The notes under the pieces: generated by a model
The model's database searches: none
Told to the model about the DNA's origin: nothing
What the model saw: only the letters and a program-made list of their open reading frames with translations
Assembly: GCA_009835985.1 (NCBI GenBank)
Contig: VXWI01000036.1
Location: 62,001 to 126,000, forward strand
DNA length: 64,000 nt
From: Acidobacteriota bacterium
Lineage (GTDB): Bacteria > Acidobacteriota > Vicinamibacteria > Marinacidobacterales > Marinacidobacteraceae
Direction of reading: 5' to 3'
Made by a program: the position numbers and the translations under genes
In this document: positions 28,318 through 36,959 of the stretch, piece by piece
How the letters are laid out: each line of letters starts with the position of its first letter
How positions within the stretch are numbered: the stretch's first letter is position 1

Positions 28318-31218
28318 ATGAGCACCGGTCCGGCGGACGCCCTCGCAACCCGCCTCGACCCGGCGGCCGTAGAGACCGAGGGCTGGGACCGGTGGGAAGA
28401 AGCAGCGGCCTTCCAGACGGAGGTGGATGCCGGCGGACGAACGCGGGCGGGCGGTGACCCGCGTCGGGAGCCCTTCACCATCGTCATCCCGCCTCCCAAC
28501 ATCACGGGCCGGCTCCACATGGGGCACGCGCTCAACAACACCATTCAGGACGTGCTCATCCGTTACCGGCGGATGGAAGGGCGCGACGCCCTGTGGGTGC
28601 CGGGAACCGACCATGCGGGCATTTCCACCCAGACCGTGGTCCGCAAGCACCTCGACGCGCAGGGTGTGGACTACCGGGCGCTGGGACGCGACGCCTTCAT
28701 CGATCGGGTCTGGGAATGGCGGGAAGAGTTCGGCGGAGTCATTCTGGAGCAGCTTCGCAAGCTCGGCTGTTCGTGCGATCTCCGCCGGACCCGCTTCACG
28801 ATGGACGAGGGGCTTTCGCGCGCGGTGCGGACGGTGTTCAAGGCGCTCTACGACCGCGGACTGATCTACCGGGGCAAGCGGGTCGTCAACTGGTGCCCGG
28901 TGGACCGGACCGCGCTCTCCGACGACGAGGTCGAAACGGCGCCGGAGGGGGAACCGGGCCATCTGTGGAGCATCCGCTACCCGCTCGCTGACGATCCTCG
29001 CCATCACCTTACGGTGGCCACCACCCGGCCGGAAACGCTCTTCGGGGACGTTGCGGTAGCGGTGCACCCCGAGGATCCCCGCTACCGCGAGTTCATTGGC
29101 CGCAAGGTCCAGCTTCCGCTTACCGGCCGCGTGATTCCGGTGATCGCCGACTCCGGGGTGGAACGCGATTTCGGAACCGGCTGCCTGAAGATCACCCCCG
29201 CCCACGATCCGCACGACTTCGACATCGGCGAGCGTCACGGCCTCGAACCGCTGAACGTGATGAACGAGGACGCGACCCTGAACGATCAGGCGCCGGAGGT
29301 GTTCCGGGGGCTCGACCGGTACGAGGCGCGCCGCGAGGCCGTCGCCGCACTGGAAGCCGTCGGCCTGCTCGAGGCGGTGACCCCCCACCAGGTGCCGCTG
29401 GGCCGCGCGCAGCGTTCCGGGGCGCCGATCGAGTACCGCCTCTCCGACCAGTGGTTCGTCCGGATGCGGCCGCTCGCGGACCGGGCGCTCCGCCGCAGCG
29501 GCTTCGAGAAGGGAGAAGCGGGATGGGAGAAGGTGCGCGAGGGCGAACTCCGGTTCCACCCGGCCCGCTGGGAGCAGGTCTACGCGCGCTGGCTCATCGA
29601 GATCCGGGACTGGACGATCAGCCGGCAGATCTGGTGGGGACATCGCATCCCGGCGTGGCACCACCGGGAGACCGGTGAAGTCGCCGTCGGAGTCGAAACG
29701 CCCGCCGAGGTTCGCGCCGACCCGGGCGCGTGGCGTCAGGACGATGACGTGCTGGACACCTGGTTCAGTTCCTGGCTCTGGCCGATGAGCACGCTGGGAT
29801 GGCCGGATGAGGCACCCGATCTCGCCCGCTACTTCCCGACCTCGGTGCTTTCGACCGACAAGGGAATCCTCTTCTTCTGGGTGGCCCGGATGAACTTCGC
29901 GGGGATCGAGATGATGGGCCGGCTTCCCTACCGCGACGTCTACATCCATCCCACGGTGCTCGACGAGCGCGGCGCCGTCATGAGCAAGAGCAAGGGGAAC
30001 GGAGTCGATCCGCTGGCGGTGATCGACGGGGCCACCCTGGCCGAACTCAAACGGCCCGTGGAGGAAGCCCGCCCCACCAACATGAAGGAACTGCTCCGCC
30101 GGGTAGAACGGAACTTCCCGGACGGCTTTGAGGGCGTGGGCGCCGACGCCCTCCGTTTCACCCTGGTCCGCCTCTGTTCCGAAGGACAGGAGATGCGCCT
30201 CTCGCTGTCGAAGTTCCACGAGATCGGCCGCCGATTCCTCACCAAGCTGTGGAACGCGTCCCGTTTCGCCCTCATTGCCCTGGACGAGATCGAGGACGAA
30301 GGCCCGATGGGCGAACCGCAGGCCGAAGACCGCTGGATCGTCTCCCGGGCGAACGCCTGCGCCGGCGAGGTCCGAAGCGCCCTCGACGGTTTCGATTTCG
30401 CGGCAGTGGGCGCCGTCCTCTACCGTTTCGTCTGGAATGACTTCTGCGACTGGTACGTCGAGTTGGCCAAGGTGCGGCTCCGGTCCGGACCGGAGGCGGC
30501 GCGGCGGACTGCGGCCACCCTGGGAAGCGTCCTGAGCGAGACCCTGCATCTGCTGCATCCCGTGACTCCCTTCGTCACGGAACACCTCTTCGCCCGGCTC
30601 CGGTTGGCCATGGACCGCAAGGACCTGTGGAACGGTGGACGTCCGCAAGCGGATCTGCTGACGCGCTCGACATTCCCGGACGGGATGGGAGCGCGCGACC
30701 GGGAGCTCGAGGAGCGCTTCGAGGCGCTTCAGCGGCTGGTGAGCGGGATCCGCAAACTCCGCGCCGACGCTGGGCTGCCGCCCGATCTGCGACTGCGGGT
30801 CCGGGTCGAGGAATCGCCCCGTCTCCCCGGGTTCGGCGCCCTCCTCGCGGAGTGCCGGGAACCCGTCGCTTCGCTGGCCCGGCTCACCGGTGTGTCCGTA
30901 GCATCGGCCGGTGGCGCCCCGCTCCCGCCCGGCCGGGAGCCCGACGCCGGCCGGGTTTCCATCGTGGACCCGGCCTTCGAAGCGCACACCACCCTGGGGG
31001 ACGCCGTCGATCTGGAAGCGCTGCGCCACCGCGTCGAACGGCAGCTCGGGCGTTTGGGCAGGGAGCGCGAAAACACCCGGAAACGGCTCTCGAACGCCGG
31101 TTTCCTCGCCGGCGCCGATCCCACCGTGGTCGACCAGGCGCGCGGCAAACTCGCCTCACTGGAAGACCAGACCGAGCGGCTCCGGGAGCTTGCCGGGCAG
31201 CTCGGCGGCGGGCGCTGA
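28318..31218 (+). CDS. valS: Valyl-tRNA synthetase
   Basis: Class Ia synthetase, 966 residues. HMGH-type signature in PPNITGRLHMGHAL (about residues 60-73), CP1 editing domain with TTRPETLFGD, and the KMSKS-equivalent VMSKSKGNGVDP (about 557). The anticodon-binding domain and a C-terminal coiled-coil arm of about 65 residues complete it. The DWTISRQIWWGHRIPAWH segment is typical of ValRS. The ATG at 28318 lies just after the nested repeat, so its promoter is either within the repeat's right end (TAGCAC at 28297) or upstream. Confidence 0.97.
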   Translation: MSTGPADALATRLDPAAVETEGWDRWEEAAAFQTEVDAGGRTRAGGDPRREPFTIVIPPPNITGRLHMGHALNNTIQDVLIRYRRMEGRDALWVPGTDHAGISTQTVVRKHLDAQGVDYRALGRDAFIDRVWEWREEFGGVILEQLRKLGCSCDLRRTRFTMDEGLSRAVRTVFKALYDRGLIYRGKRVVNWCPVDRTALSDDEVETAPEGEPGHLWSIRYPLADDPRHHLTVATTRPETLFGDVAVAVHPEDPRYREFIGRKVQLPLTGRVIPVIADSGVERDFGTGCLKITPAHDPHDFDIGERHGLEPLNVMNEDATLNDQAPEVFRGLDRYEARREAVAALEAVGLLEAVTPHQVPLGRAQRSGAPIEYRLSDQWFVRMRPLADRALRRSGFEKGEAGWEKVREGELRFHPARWEQVYARWLIEIRDWTISRQIWWGHRIPAWHHRETGEVAVGVETPAEVRADPGAWRQDDDVLDTWFSSWLWPMSTLGWPDEAPDLARYFPTSVLSTDKGILFFWVARMNFAGIEMMGRLPYRDVYIHPTVLDERGAVMSKSKGNGVDPLAVIDGATLAELKRPVEEARPTNMKELLRRVERNFPDGFEGVGADALRFTLVRLCSEGQEMRLSLSKFHEIGRRFLTKLWNASRFALIALDEIEDEGPMGEPQAEDRWIVSRANACAGEVRSALDGFDFAAVGAVLYRFVWNDFCDWYVELAKVRLRSGPEAARRTAATLGSVLSETLHLLHPVTPFVTEHLFARLRLAMDRKDLWNGGRPQADLLTRSTFPDGMGARDRELEERFEALQRLVSGIRKLRADAGLPPDLRLRVRVEESPRLPGFGALLAECREPVASLARLTGVSVASAGGAPLPPGREPDAGRVSIVDPAFEAHTTLGDAVDLEALRHRVERQLGRLGRERENTRKRLSNAGFLAGADPTVVDQARGKLASLEDQTERLRELAGQLGGGR

Positions 31219-31253
31219 GCGGGAAGCCGTACCGGCGCACTCCCGCGTCCGCA

Positions 31254-31259
31254 TACAAT
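31254..31259 (+). promoter_or_regulatory. Putative -10 box of the FtsB-like gene
   Basis: TACAAT (5 of 6) 30 nt before the ATG at 31290, in the 71-bp gap after valS. No convincing -35. Confidence 0.35.
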
Positions 31260-31289
31260 TCCGGCCCGGGCCCAATCCCTGCTGGATCC

Positions 31290-31703
31290 ATGAAGTTCTC
31301 GCTGGAGGCGGCGGCTTCCGCGCTCGGCAACCTGCGCCGGAGGTTCGCAAGTATCCGGGAAGGAGCCCTCCGGAAAGGCTTCGAGTGGAGACGCGTCCTC
31401 GCCGAACGATCCGAACGCGCGGCGCCCGCGGTCGTGATGGTGCTCATCGCGGTCGCCGCCGCCGCGGTCGGGGTGAGCGGACTCGAGTCGCTGGACGAGC
31501 AGGGACAGCGACGGGCCGAGTTGGCGGCCGAAATCGAACGGCTCGGCCGGGAGGCCACCGCGCTCGAGGTTTCCATCGCGGCGCTGCGGCACGATCCCGC
31601 CGCCTTCGAAGTTCACGCAAAGACCCACCACCATCTGGTCGAGCCGGGTGAGGTCGTGGTGTTGCTCCGGCCGCCCGGCCCCGGGGCTCTCACCCGTCGC
31701 TAG
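31290..31703 (+). CDS. FtsB/DivIC-like septum formation protein
   Basis: 137 residues. A basic cytoplasmic segment (1-46) precedes one membrane helix (about 47-64). A coiled coil follows (AELAAEIERLGREATALEVS), then the family signature LRHDPAAFEVHAKTHHHLV and EPGEVVVLL. This is the FtsB/DivIC plan of the FtsQLB divisome subcomplex, with a longer N-terminus than usual. The usual A-R in the AR-x-L motif is replaced by A-K-T-H, so it is divergent. Confidence 0.75.
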   Translation: MKFSLEAAASALGNLRRRFASIREGALRKGFEWRRVLAERSERAAPAVVMVLIAVAAAAVGVSGLESLDEQGQRRAELAAEIERLGREATALEVSIAALRHDPAAFEVHAKTHHHLVEPGEVVVLLRPPGPGALTRR

Positions 31704-31759
31704 CGGCCTGCCCGTGGCCTCCGCGGGACCCGGCGGGGGCGGGCTCCGGACCGGTCGGG

Positions 31760-32527
31760 CTACTCGATCCGATACCGGAGCGGAAAGATGTCGCCGTCGC
31801 GATCCACCGTGAGCTCCACCCGGCTGGCGGTCTGGAACCGCTGCACCAGCACCGCCAACGATTCGGCTCCCCGCACTTCCCTGCCGTTGACCTTGAGCAG
31901 CACGTCCCCGGGGACGAGTCCGGTTTCCCCGAGGACGGTGTCGGTGGGAAAGGCGACGAGTTCCAGCCCGACGATCTCGTTCCCGAGCACGCGCGGGGCG
32001 ACGACGGCGTTCGACAGGATCCTCGGCAGTTCCGACTGAAGCCGCAGCCTTACGTCATCTCGCGAGAACGTTCGCTCGCCCGCCTCCCGGACTGGCGGAA
32101 GACCCTGCGCCTCGCCCGGCGGGGGTTCCGGCGGCGCCGTTTCGGGACGTGCCGGACTCTCGACGGGTGGCCGCGTGTCGGCCGCCGCCTCGCGGGAAGC
32201 CGCGGGCTCCCCGATCTCGGGCGGAACGAGGCGGTCCGGAAGCCCTACTGCCAGGACCTGCCCGCCGGGCGACTGCAGTCGGACGCCCTCGTCGCGAACC
32301 TCCAGGACCCTGAACCCACGATGGACTTCGCCCACCCGGAGCGCCAGCGGTCGCCCCTCGGCAAACTGCAGCAGCGCGACTCCCCCGTCGCGCTGCTGCA
32401 CGACTCCGTAGAGCCGGATGGCGGAGCGTTCCGGGTTTCCGGCCTGCTGGCCGGGGGCTGGCTCACTGCCCGCCACACCGGCCGCCAGGACGAATACCAC
32501 GCCGAGACGGCGATCCAGAAGGCGCAT
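31760..32527 (-). CDS. GspC-like protein with C-terminal PDZ domain
   Basis: 255 residues. After a hydrophobic N-terminus (about 8-22) comes a homology-region-like beta domain (IRLYGVVQQRDGGVALLQF to LQSPGGQVLAVGLPD). A Pro/Ala/Glu-rich linker (about 110-150) precedes a PDZ domain (ELVAFPTDTVLGETGLVPGD, LLKVNGREVRGAESLAVLV). This matches the inner-membrane GspC of type II secretion, which links the platform to the secretin. No other gsp gene is in the window. The ATG at 32527 starts at the signal; the longer frame upstream runs into a repeat. Confidence 0.7.
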   Translation of the reverse strand: MRLLDRRLGVVFVLAAGVAGSEPAPGQQAGNPERSAIRLYGVVQQRDGGVALLQFAEGRPLALRVGEVHRGFRVLEVRDEGVRLQSPGGQVLAVGLPDRLVPPEIGEPAASREAAADTRPPVESPARPETAPPEPPPGEAQGLPPVREAGERTFSRDDVRLRLQSELPRILSNAVVAPRVLGNEIVGLELVAFPTDTVLGETGLVPGDVLLKVNGREVRGAESLAVLVQRFQTASRVELTVDRDGDIFPLRYRIE

Positions 32528-32577
32528 GAGAGACGGACCCGGAGTGTACGGCGCGCCTGAAGAAGACGCATCGACGG

Positions 32578-32702
32578 ATCGAGGAGAGTCCCCCGGGAGC
32601 GGGACTCTCGACCGAAACGCAACGCCGAACGGGGCGAAGCGAAGTGTTTCAGCCGGGATGGATCGCCGGGCGAACGCCGCGTGGGTTTCACCACACGCTG
32701 CT
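32578..32702 (-). repeat. Degenerate, partial copy of the ~184-bp element
   Basis: Matches about two-thirds of the element at 59692-59875 in the same orientation: GACCGAAACGCAACG, TTCAGxCGGGATG, and the end CACACGCTGCTA. At the position of the internal GGAATAC/GTATTCC stem it has a different but still perfect 9-bp stem (32584-32592 with 32601-32609). Its left terminal repeat is not recognisable. Confidence 0.55.
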
Positions 32703-33278
32703 AGACTCCCTCTGAGCACTCGGGGTGTCGGCCCGTCCCGCTGGCGGACCGGCGCTCGCTGGCGCTTCCGATACGCGTTGCGATAACCGGGCCATTTCCA
32801 GGCGGGGCCTTGCCTGGCGGAACTGGCCGGTCCGCCGCATCTCTCGCATCAGAACCGTCGCCGGGCCCGGTGTCTCGGCGCTGCACCGCACGTCGGCGGA
32901 TCGTCCGCCCCCGCGCACGGCGCCGGGCCTTCGGGTCTCGAGTGCGAGCGCGCGCAACCCGGGAGACGCCGGACCGGACCTCACGGGGAACGCCCCGGAT
33001 CCGGCATCCGGCCAACTGCCGTCCCCAAGACACCCGCACTCCCGAACATCTCCAACCAAGACCCACCAAAGCCCGCGGGGCGACCCGCCGGACCGGCCTC
33101 TCCATCCGTACCGCCTCCGGCAGCGCCCGCCGATCCCAGTTCCCTCGCGACGGGCCTGCGGCGCGCGGCCAAGGCGCTCACTCGCTCGTGGCCCGGTCGA
33201 TTCCTGATCGGTGTCGGAGCCGTCGCTTCCCTTTCCTCGGCGGGCGCGCTCCCACGCTCGTGGACGGCGGATGCGTGG
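32703..33278 (+). other. Region upstream of the SpoIIE-type phosphatase; probable N-terminal extension
   Basis: No separate gene is convincing. The frame of the downstream phosphatase is open through at least 32940-33278 but contains no ATG, GTG or TTG. From about 33040 it encodes a Pro/Ala-rich stretch, then at 33156 a CTG followed by basic residues and, from 33201, a hydrophobic segment (FLIGVGAVASLSSAGALP) that would make an extra membrane helix. A CTG start at 33156 is one possibility. Confidence 0.4.
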
Positions 33279-35141
33279 ATGGTCTTCGTCATCACCCTGG
33301 GCGCGGTGCTCGTCTACTTCGGGCGCGACCTTCTCGGATGGCTCCTCTACCCCGTCCGGCGGAAGCTGGCGGTGTCCTATCTGTTCGTGGGGCTGTTGCC
33401 GGTCCTCCTGCTGACGTCTTTCTTTCTGCTCGCCTTCTATGTGGTGCTCGGGTTGTTCGGCTCCTATGCCTTCCAGGCCAACCTCGCGGCCCGGGGCACC
33501 GCGTTCGCTTCCGCGGCGCAGCAGGCCCTGCTCGAGATCGCACCGGATTCGGACGGGGCGGAGATCACCCGCGGGCTCCAGGGGGCCGTGGCCCGCGTCG
33601 CTCCCTTCGCGCCCGGAGCAGCAGCCTGGTACCTCGAGATCGAGGACGGGCGCATCGTCCGACTGACCGGATCGGACCCCGGAGGGCCGATTCGCGAGTC
33701 CGATGCGGTGCCCGAGTGGGCCCTCACCCCGTACGAGGGGGTGGTCCAGATGGAGGACACCGAGTGGTTCGGCGCCGTCTTCCCCGGGCTCCGGGGGGAC
33801 CGCCTGGCCGTCGTTCTGGCGCCGCTCGCTCCGCTCCTCGAAGCAAGCGCGCGGGAGGAGGACCTGATCGTGCGGACGGTCTGGGCGCTCTATCTCGGGG
33901 ACCAGAACGAGGATCCACCGGTCCCGGCCCCTCTCTCGGCGGCGGACAACGACCGCTTCACGATCGACTGGGATGAGCCGCTGCTGCTGGAGGCCCTCCC
34001 CTGGGGTCCCGCGATGGAGGGCGGCACGGTCGTGGTGGCCATCGCGTTCGCTCCGATTCACCTGATCCAGGGAACGACCGGAGGGCTCGCCGAATCGGTG
34101 GCCATCAGCAATCCGGACTGGCGGAGCGGACTTCTCCTGGTGCTCGGCGGACTGGGCATCGTCTTCGTGCTCATCGAGTGCGTCGCGTTCTCCGCCGGAC
34201 TCCGGCTCGCACGGTCGATCACGCGGTCCGTCGAAGCCCTGAGCCGGGGGACCGAACTGGTCCGGGGTGGAAACTTCGGCCATCAGGTACGCGCCGCGGC
34301 GCCCGATCAACTCGGAGAGCTCGCCAGCTCGTTCAACATCATGACGGCGAAGATCGCCGACGACATGGGACGCCTCCGGCGGGCGGCGGTGCTGGAGCAG
34401 GAGATGGAAACCGCGCGACAGTCCCAGGCGCGCCTGCTCCCTCCCGAGGGATCCGTGTCGGTGCCGGGATTCGCGGTCTCCGCGGTCTGCCGCCCCGCAA
34501 CCGAAGTCGGGGGCGACTACTACGACCTGATCCCTCTCGGGCCGAACCGGCTGGGGGTGGTGATTGCCGACGTCTCCGGCACCGGTACGCGGGCGGCGTT
34601 CATCATGGCCGAACTCAAGGGTCTGATGCTCGCTCTCAGCCGTATTCACGAGTCCCCCCGCCGGGTCCTGGTCGAAGCGAACCGGGTCCTGCACAACGCA
34701 CTCGATTCCCGAACCTTCATCACCATCACCTACGCGGTATTCGACTCCGCGACGGGGCGCGTGACGTTCGCCCGCGCGGGACACAGTCCGCTCCTGCATC
34801 TAGTGCGCCAGGACGGACACTGGCCGCGCTCGGAAGCCCTCGCTCCCCCCGGACTCGGGTTGGCCCTCGACCCGGGACCGGTCTTCGATGAGCTCCTGGA
34901 AGAGCGCTCGGAACGCCTGCACGGCGGGGAGACCTGGCTCTTCTTCACGGACGGCGTCTCGGAGGCCATGAACGCTGAATCCGACATGTTCGGAGAGGAA
35001 CGCCTGATGCGGCTCCTGGAAGAGGGAGCGGCCCTCAGGCCGGCGGACCTGCAGCGCACGGTCGAGGACGCCGTCCTGGAGTTCACCGGCGCCGAGACCC
35101 ACGCGGACGATCTGACGATGGTCCTGGTTCGGGTGGACTGA
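33279..35141 (+). CDS. Membrane-bound SpoIIE/PP2C-type serine phosphatase with HAMP domain
   Basis: 620 residues from the first conventional ATG. Two or more membrane helices are at the N-terminus (about 1-60), then an extracytoplasmic domain (about 65-285), a further helix (about 288-308), and a HAMP domain (about 310-362, ending ELASSFNIMTAKIADDM). The C-terminal phosphatase has VGGDYYDLIPLG, VIADVSGTGTRAAFIMA, FFTDGVSEAMN and ADDLTMVLV, carrying the metal-binding aspartates. Such RsbU/RsbP-like enzymes usually dephosphorylate anti-anti-sigma factors. The true N-terminus may lie upstream. It ends 1 bp before the RNase III gene. Confidence 0.88.
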   Translation: MVFVITLGAVLVYFGRDLLGWLLYPVRRKLAVSYLFVGLLPVLLLTSFFLLAFYVVLGLFGSYAFQANLAARGTAFASAAQQALLEIAPDSDGAEITRGLQGAVARVAPFAPGAAAWYLEIEDGRIVRLTGSDPGGPIRESDAVPEWALTPYEGVVQMEDTEWFGAVFPGLRGDRLAVVLAPLAPLLEASAREEDLIVRTVWALYLGDQNEDPPVPAPLSAADNDRFTIDWDEPLLLEALPWGPAMEGGTVVVAIAFAPIHLIQGTTGGLAESVAISNPDWRSGLLLVLGGLGIVFVLIECVAFSAGLRLARSITRSVEALSRGTELVRGGNFGHQVRAAAPDQLGELASSFNIMTAKIADDMGRLRRAAVLEQEMETARQSQARLLPPEGSVSVPGFAVSAVCRPATEVGGDYYDLIPLGPNRLGVVIADVSGTGTRAAFIMAELKGLMLALSRIHESPRRVLVEANRVLHNALDSRTFITITYAVFDSATGRVTFARAGHSPLLHLVRQDGHWPRSEALAPPGLGLALDPGPVFDELLEERSERLHGGETWLFFTDGVSEAMNAESDMFGEERLMRLLEEGAALRPADLQRTVEDAVLEFTGAETHADDLTMVLVRVD

Positions 35142-35142
35142 G

Positions 35143-36759
35143 ATGGGGCGCAGGCGCCGCCGGCGCGCCCCGGCGTCGGACCACCGGCCGGTCCTCGAGT
35201 TCGCCCGGGGTCTCGGTTACCGCTTCCAGGACCTCGGACTCCTTGAGGAGGCCCTGACGCACGGCTCGTATCGAAACGATCACGCGGTGGCCGACTACGA
35301 GAGGCTGGAATTCGTCGGCGACGCGGCGCTCGGACTCGTGGTGACCGAGTCCATGCACTATCAACGCCCGCAATGGGACGGGCAACGGCGACAGGAGACG
35401 AAGTCGGAACTGGTGAGCAACCAGTCGCTGGCAGCGGCGGCCCGCGCCCTTTCGCTGGACGAGGGCATTCGCGTCGGCCGCGGGCGGAACGCCGGGGAAG
35501 AGGTCCGGTCCTCCGACCGTATCCTCGCCAACGTCTTCGAAGCCGTGCTCGGGGCCGCCTATCTCGACGGTGGGATGCCGGCGGCGCGCGGCGTCCTGGG
35601 CGCGGCATTCAGGAAAAAGCTGCAGCGGCTCCGGCTCAGACCGCCGGAAGGTGTTCCCGGATGGGTCCGCCGAGCCGGCAGCGGGTTGCGTTCCATCGGC
35701 CCGCTCGGCATCCGGTTCGCCCGCCGCCTCCTCCTGCTGCGCAAGAGGGTCGAACGGGCCCTCGGATACACCTTCGCCAGTCCCGGAATTCTCGCCGCGG
35801 CGCTTGACGCGGGGGACGCCGGGGGGCAACGCTCCCAGGGGAGCCGCCGGGGCAGGAAGCGGAGAACGAGGGGGCGCCGGGCTCCGGCTCCTCCGTCCCC
35901 CGGGGCCCCGGCGGGCGCCGGATTCGCGAGCCGGCCCGCACTGCGCTTCCTCGGCCGGGACGTCATGCATCTGGTGCTGGCGGAGGCGCTGCACGAACAT
36001 TTCCCCGAGTGGGACGAAGGGAGGATGACCCTCGCCCGGATGAGGCTGCAGAGCCGGGAGTTCACCCGCTCGCTGAACGAACACTGGTCACTCGGGGATG
36101 GTGACGATGCCGCGGCCAGCGCGGAGGCGGTGATGGGGGCGCTCTACCTGGACGGCAGCCTGGGGGCGGCCCGCCGCGCGCTGGGCCGGCCGTTCGCAAC
36201 CGCTCTCGAGGAACTTCGGGATCCCGGCCTGGAACTCCTCGACCCCAAGACGCTGCTCCAGAACCGCCTTGCGCAGGCGGGCAAGGACGCTCCCCGGTAC
36301 GAACCAAGACGCGCACCGCGGACCTCCCGGAGCAACGGGACGGTCTCCGTGACTCTGCGGCTCGCCGATGGACTTACCGAGACCGGTGTTGGCCGAGGCC
36401 TCAAGGAGGCCGAGAAGGACGCCGCGCGGCGGGTCCTCGAACGGCTCGAACGCCGGTCCGGCCGCCGGCGGAGCCGGCCGCGACGAGGATCGGCGGATTC
36501 ACCGGGCGAAGCCACCGAAAGGAGTCCAGCCGTCGTCGCCGCGACCGAGAACCCGAAGGGGGCCCTGCAAGAGGCGCTCGTGAAGAAAGAGGGTCGGCTC
36601 CCCGTGTATCGACTCATCTCGGAGAGCGGCCCGGAGCACGAAAAGACCTTTGTCATGGAAGTGCTGGCCGGCCGTCGCGCGCTCGGGAGGGGGGTCGGCC
36701 CCAGCAAGCGCAAGGCCGAAGCCGAAGCGGCCGCCGCCGCCCTGGCCAGCGGGATCTGA
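35143..36759 (+). CDS. rnc: Tandem-domain ribonuclease III with two dsRNA-binding domains
   Basis: 538 residues, more than twice the usual 220-250. Domain a (about 14-163) is a full RNase III fold with EALTHGSYRND, YERLEFVGDAALGLVV (E53, E56, D60) and ILANVFEAVLGAAYLDGG (N130 where Asp is usual, E133). Domain b (about 205-355) restarts with LGYTFASPGILAAAL and has LRFLGRDVMHLVLAEAL and AEAVMGALYLDGS. Its E53, E56, D60 and N130 equivalents are P265, R268, R272 and A325; only E328 remains. A basic insert (about 222-262) interrupts it. Two dsRBDs follow (about 365-437 and 470-538). It starts 1 bp after the phosphatase stop, so they form an operon. Confidence 0.92.
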   Translation: MGRRRRRRAPASDHRPVLEFARGLGYRFQDLGLLEEALTHGSYRNDHAVADYERLEFVGDAALGLVVTESMHYQRPQWDGQRRQETKSELVSNQSLAAAARALSLDEGIRVGRGRNAGEEVRSSDRILANVFEAVLGAAYLDGGMPAARGVLGAAFRKKLQRLRLRPPEGVPGWVRRAGSGLRSIGPLGIRFARRLLLLRKRVERALGYTFASPGILAAALDAGDAGGQRSQGSRRGRKRRTRGRRAPAPPSPGAPAGAGFASRPALRFLGRDVMHLVLAEALHEHFPEWDEGRMTLARMRLQSREFTRSLNEHWSLGDGDDAAASAEAVMGALYLDGSLGAARRALGRPFATALEELRDPGLELLDPKTLLQNRLAQAGKDAPRYEPRRAPRTSRSNGTVSVTLRLADGLTETGVGRGLKEAEKDAARRVLERLERRSGRRRSRPRRGSADSPGEATERSPAVVAATENPKGALQEALVKKEGRLPVYRLISESGPEHEKTFVMEVLAGRRALGRGVGPSKRKAEAEAAAAALASGI

Positions 36760-36774
36760 TCACCCGTGGCCGCC

Positions 36775-36860
36775 TGCTGAAACCGGCGGCGACGCGACCC
36801 TCGATCGTTGCGTGTCGACTGGAAACCACGGGGAGGCCTGCCTCCCGCACGGCGCCGGGA
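36775..36860 (+). repeat. Partial, degenerate copy of the ~184-bp element
   Basis: The stretch shares CTGAAxCCGG, GACGCG-CCCTC, ATCGTTGCGT and CTGGAA blocks with the central part of the copies at 28050 and 59692. At the internal stem position it has a third version, GGGAGGC/GCCTCCC (36831-36837 and 36840-36846). It follows the rnc stop in the same orientation in which the better copies follow metK and hisD. Confidence 0.45.
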
Positions 36861-36879
36861 ACCACCCGGAGCCGCGCCG

Positions 36880-36885
36880 TATACT
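36880..36885 (+). promoter_or_regulatory. Putative -10 box of the acyl-CoA dehydrogenase operon
   Basis: TATACT (5 of 6) 74 nt before the TTG start at 36960. The upstream -35 position reads GGGAAC and is not a match. Confidence 0.35.
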
Positions 36886-36959
36886 CCGCGCTCCGCGCCG
36901 GCGGGACGGAGGCGGCCAGGAAGGAGCCCGCAGGAACGACCGGAAAGGCGAGGGGAAAC

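Noticed and set aside
27940..28321. Two small plus-strand open frames between metK and valS
   Set aside because: They lie wholly within the nested inverted-repeat element and their translations repeat each other because the DNA is repeated.
35143..36759. rnc as an accidental fusion of two frames
   Set aside because: Both RNase III domains and both dsRBDs are in a single frame without stops, and the two catalytic domains differ greatly, so this is not a recent duplication artefact.
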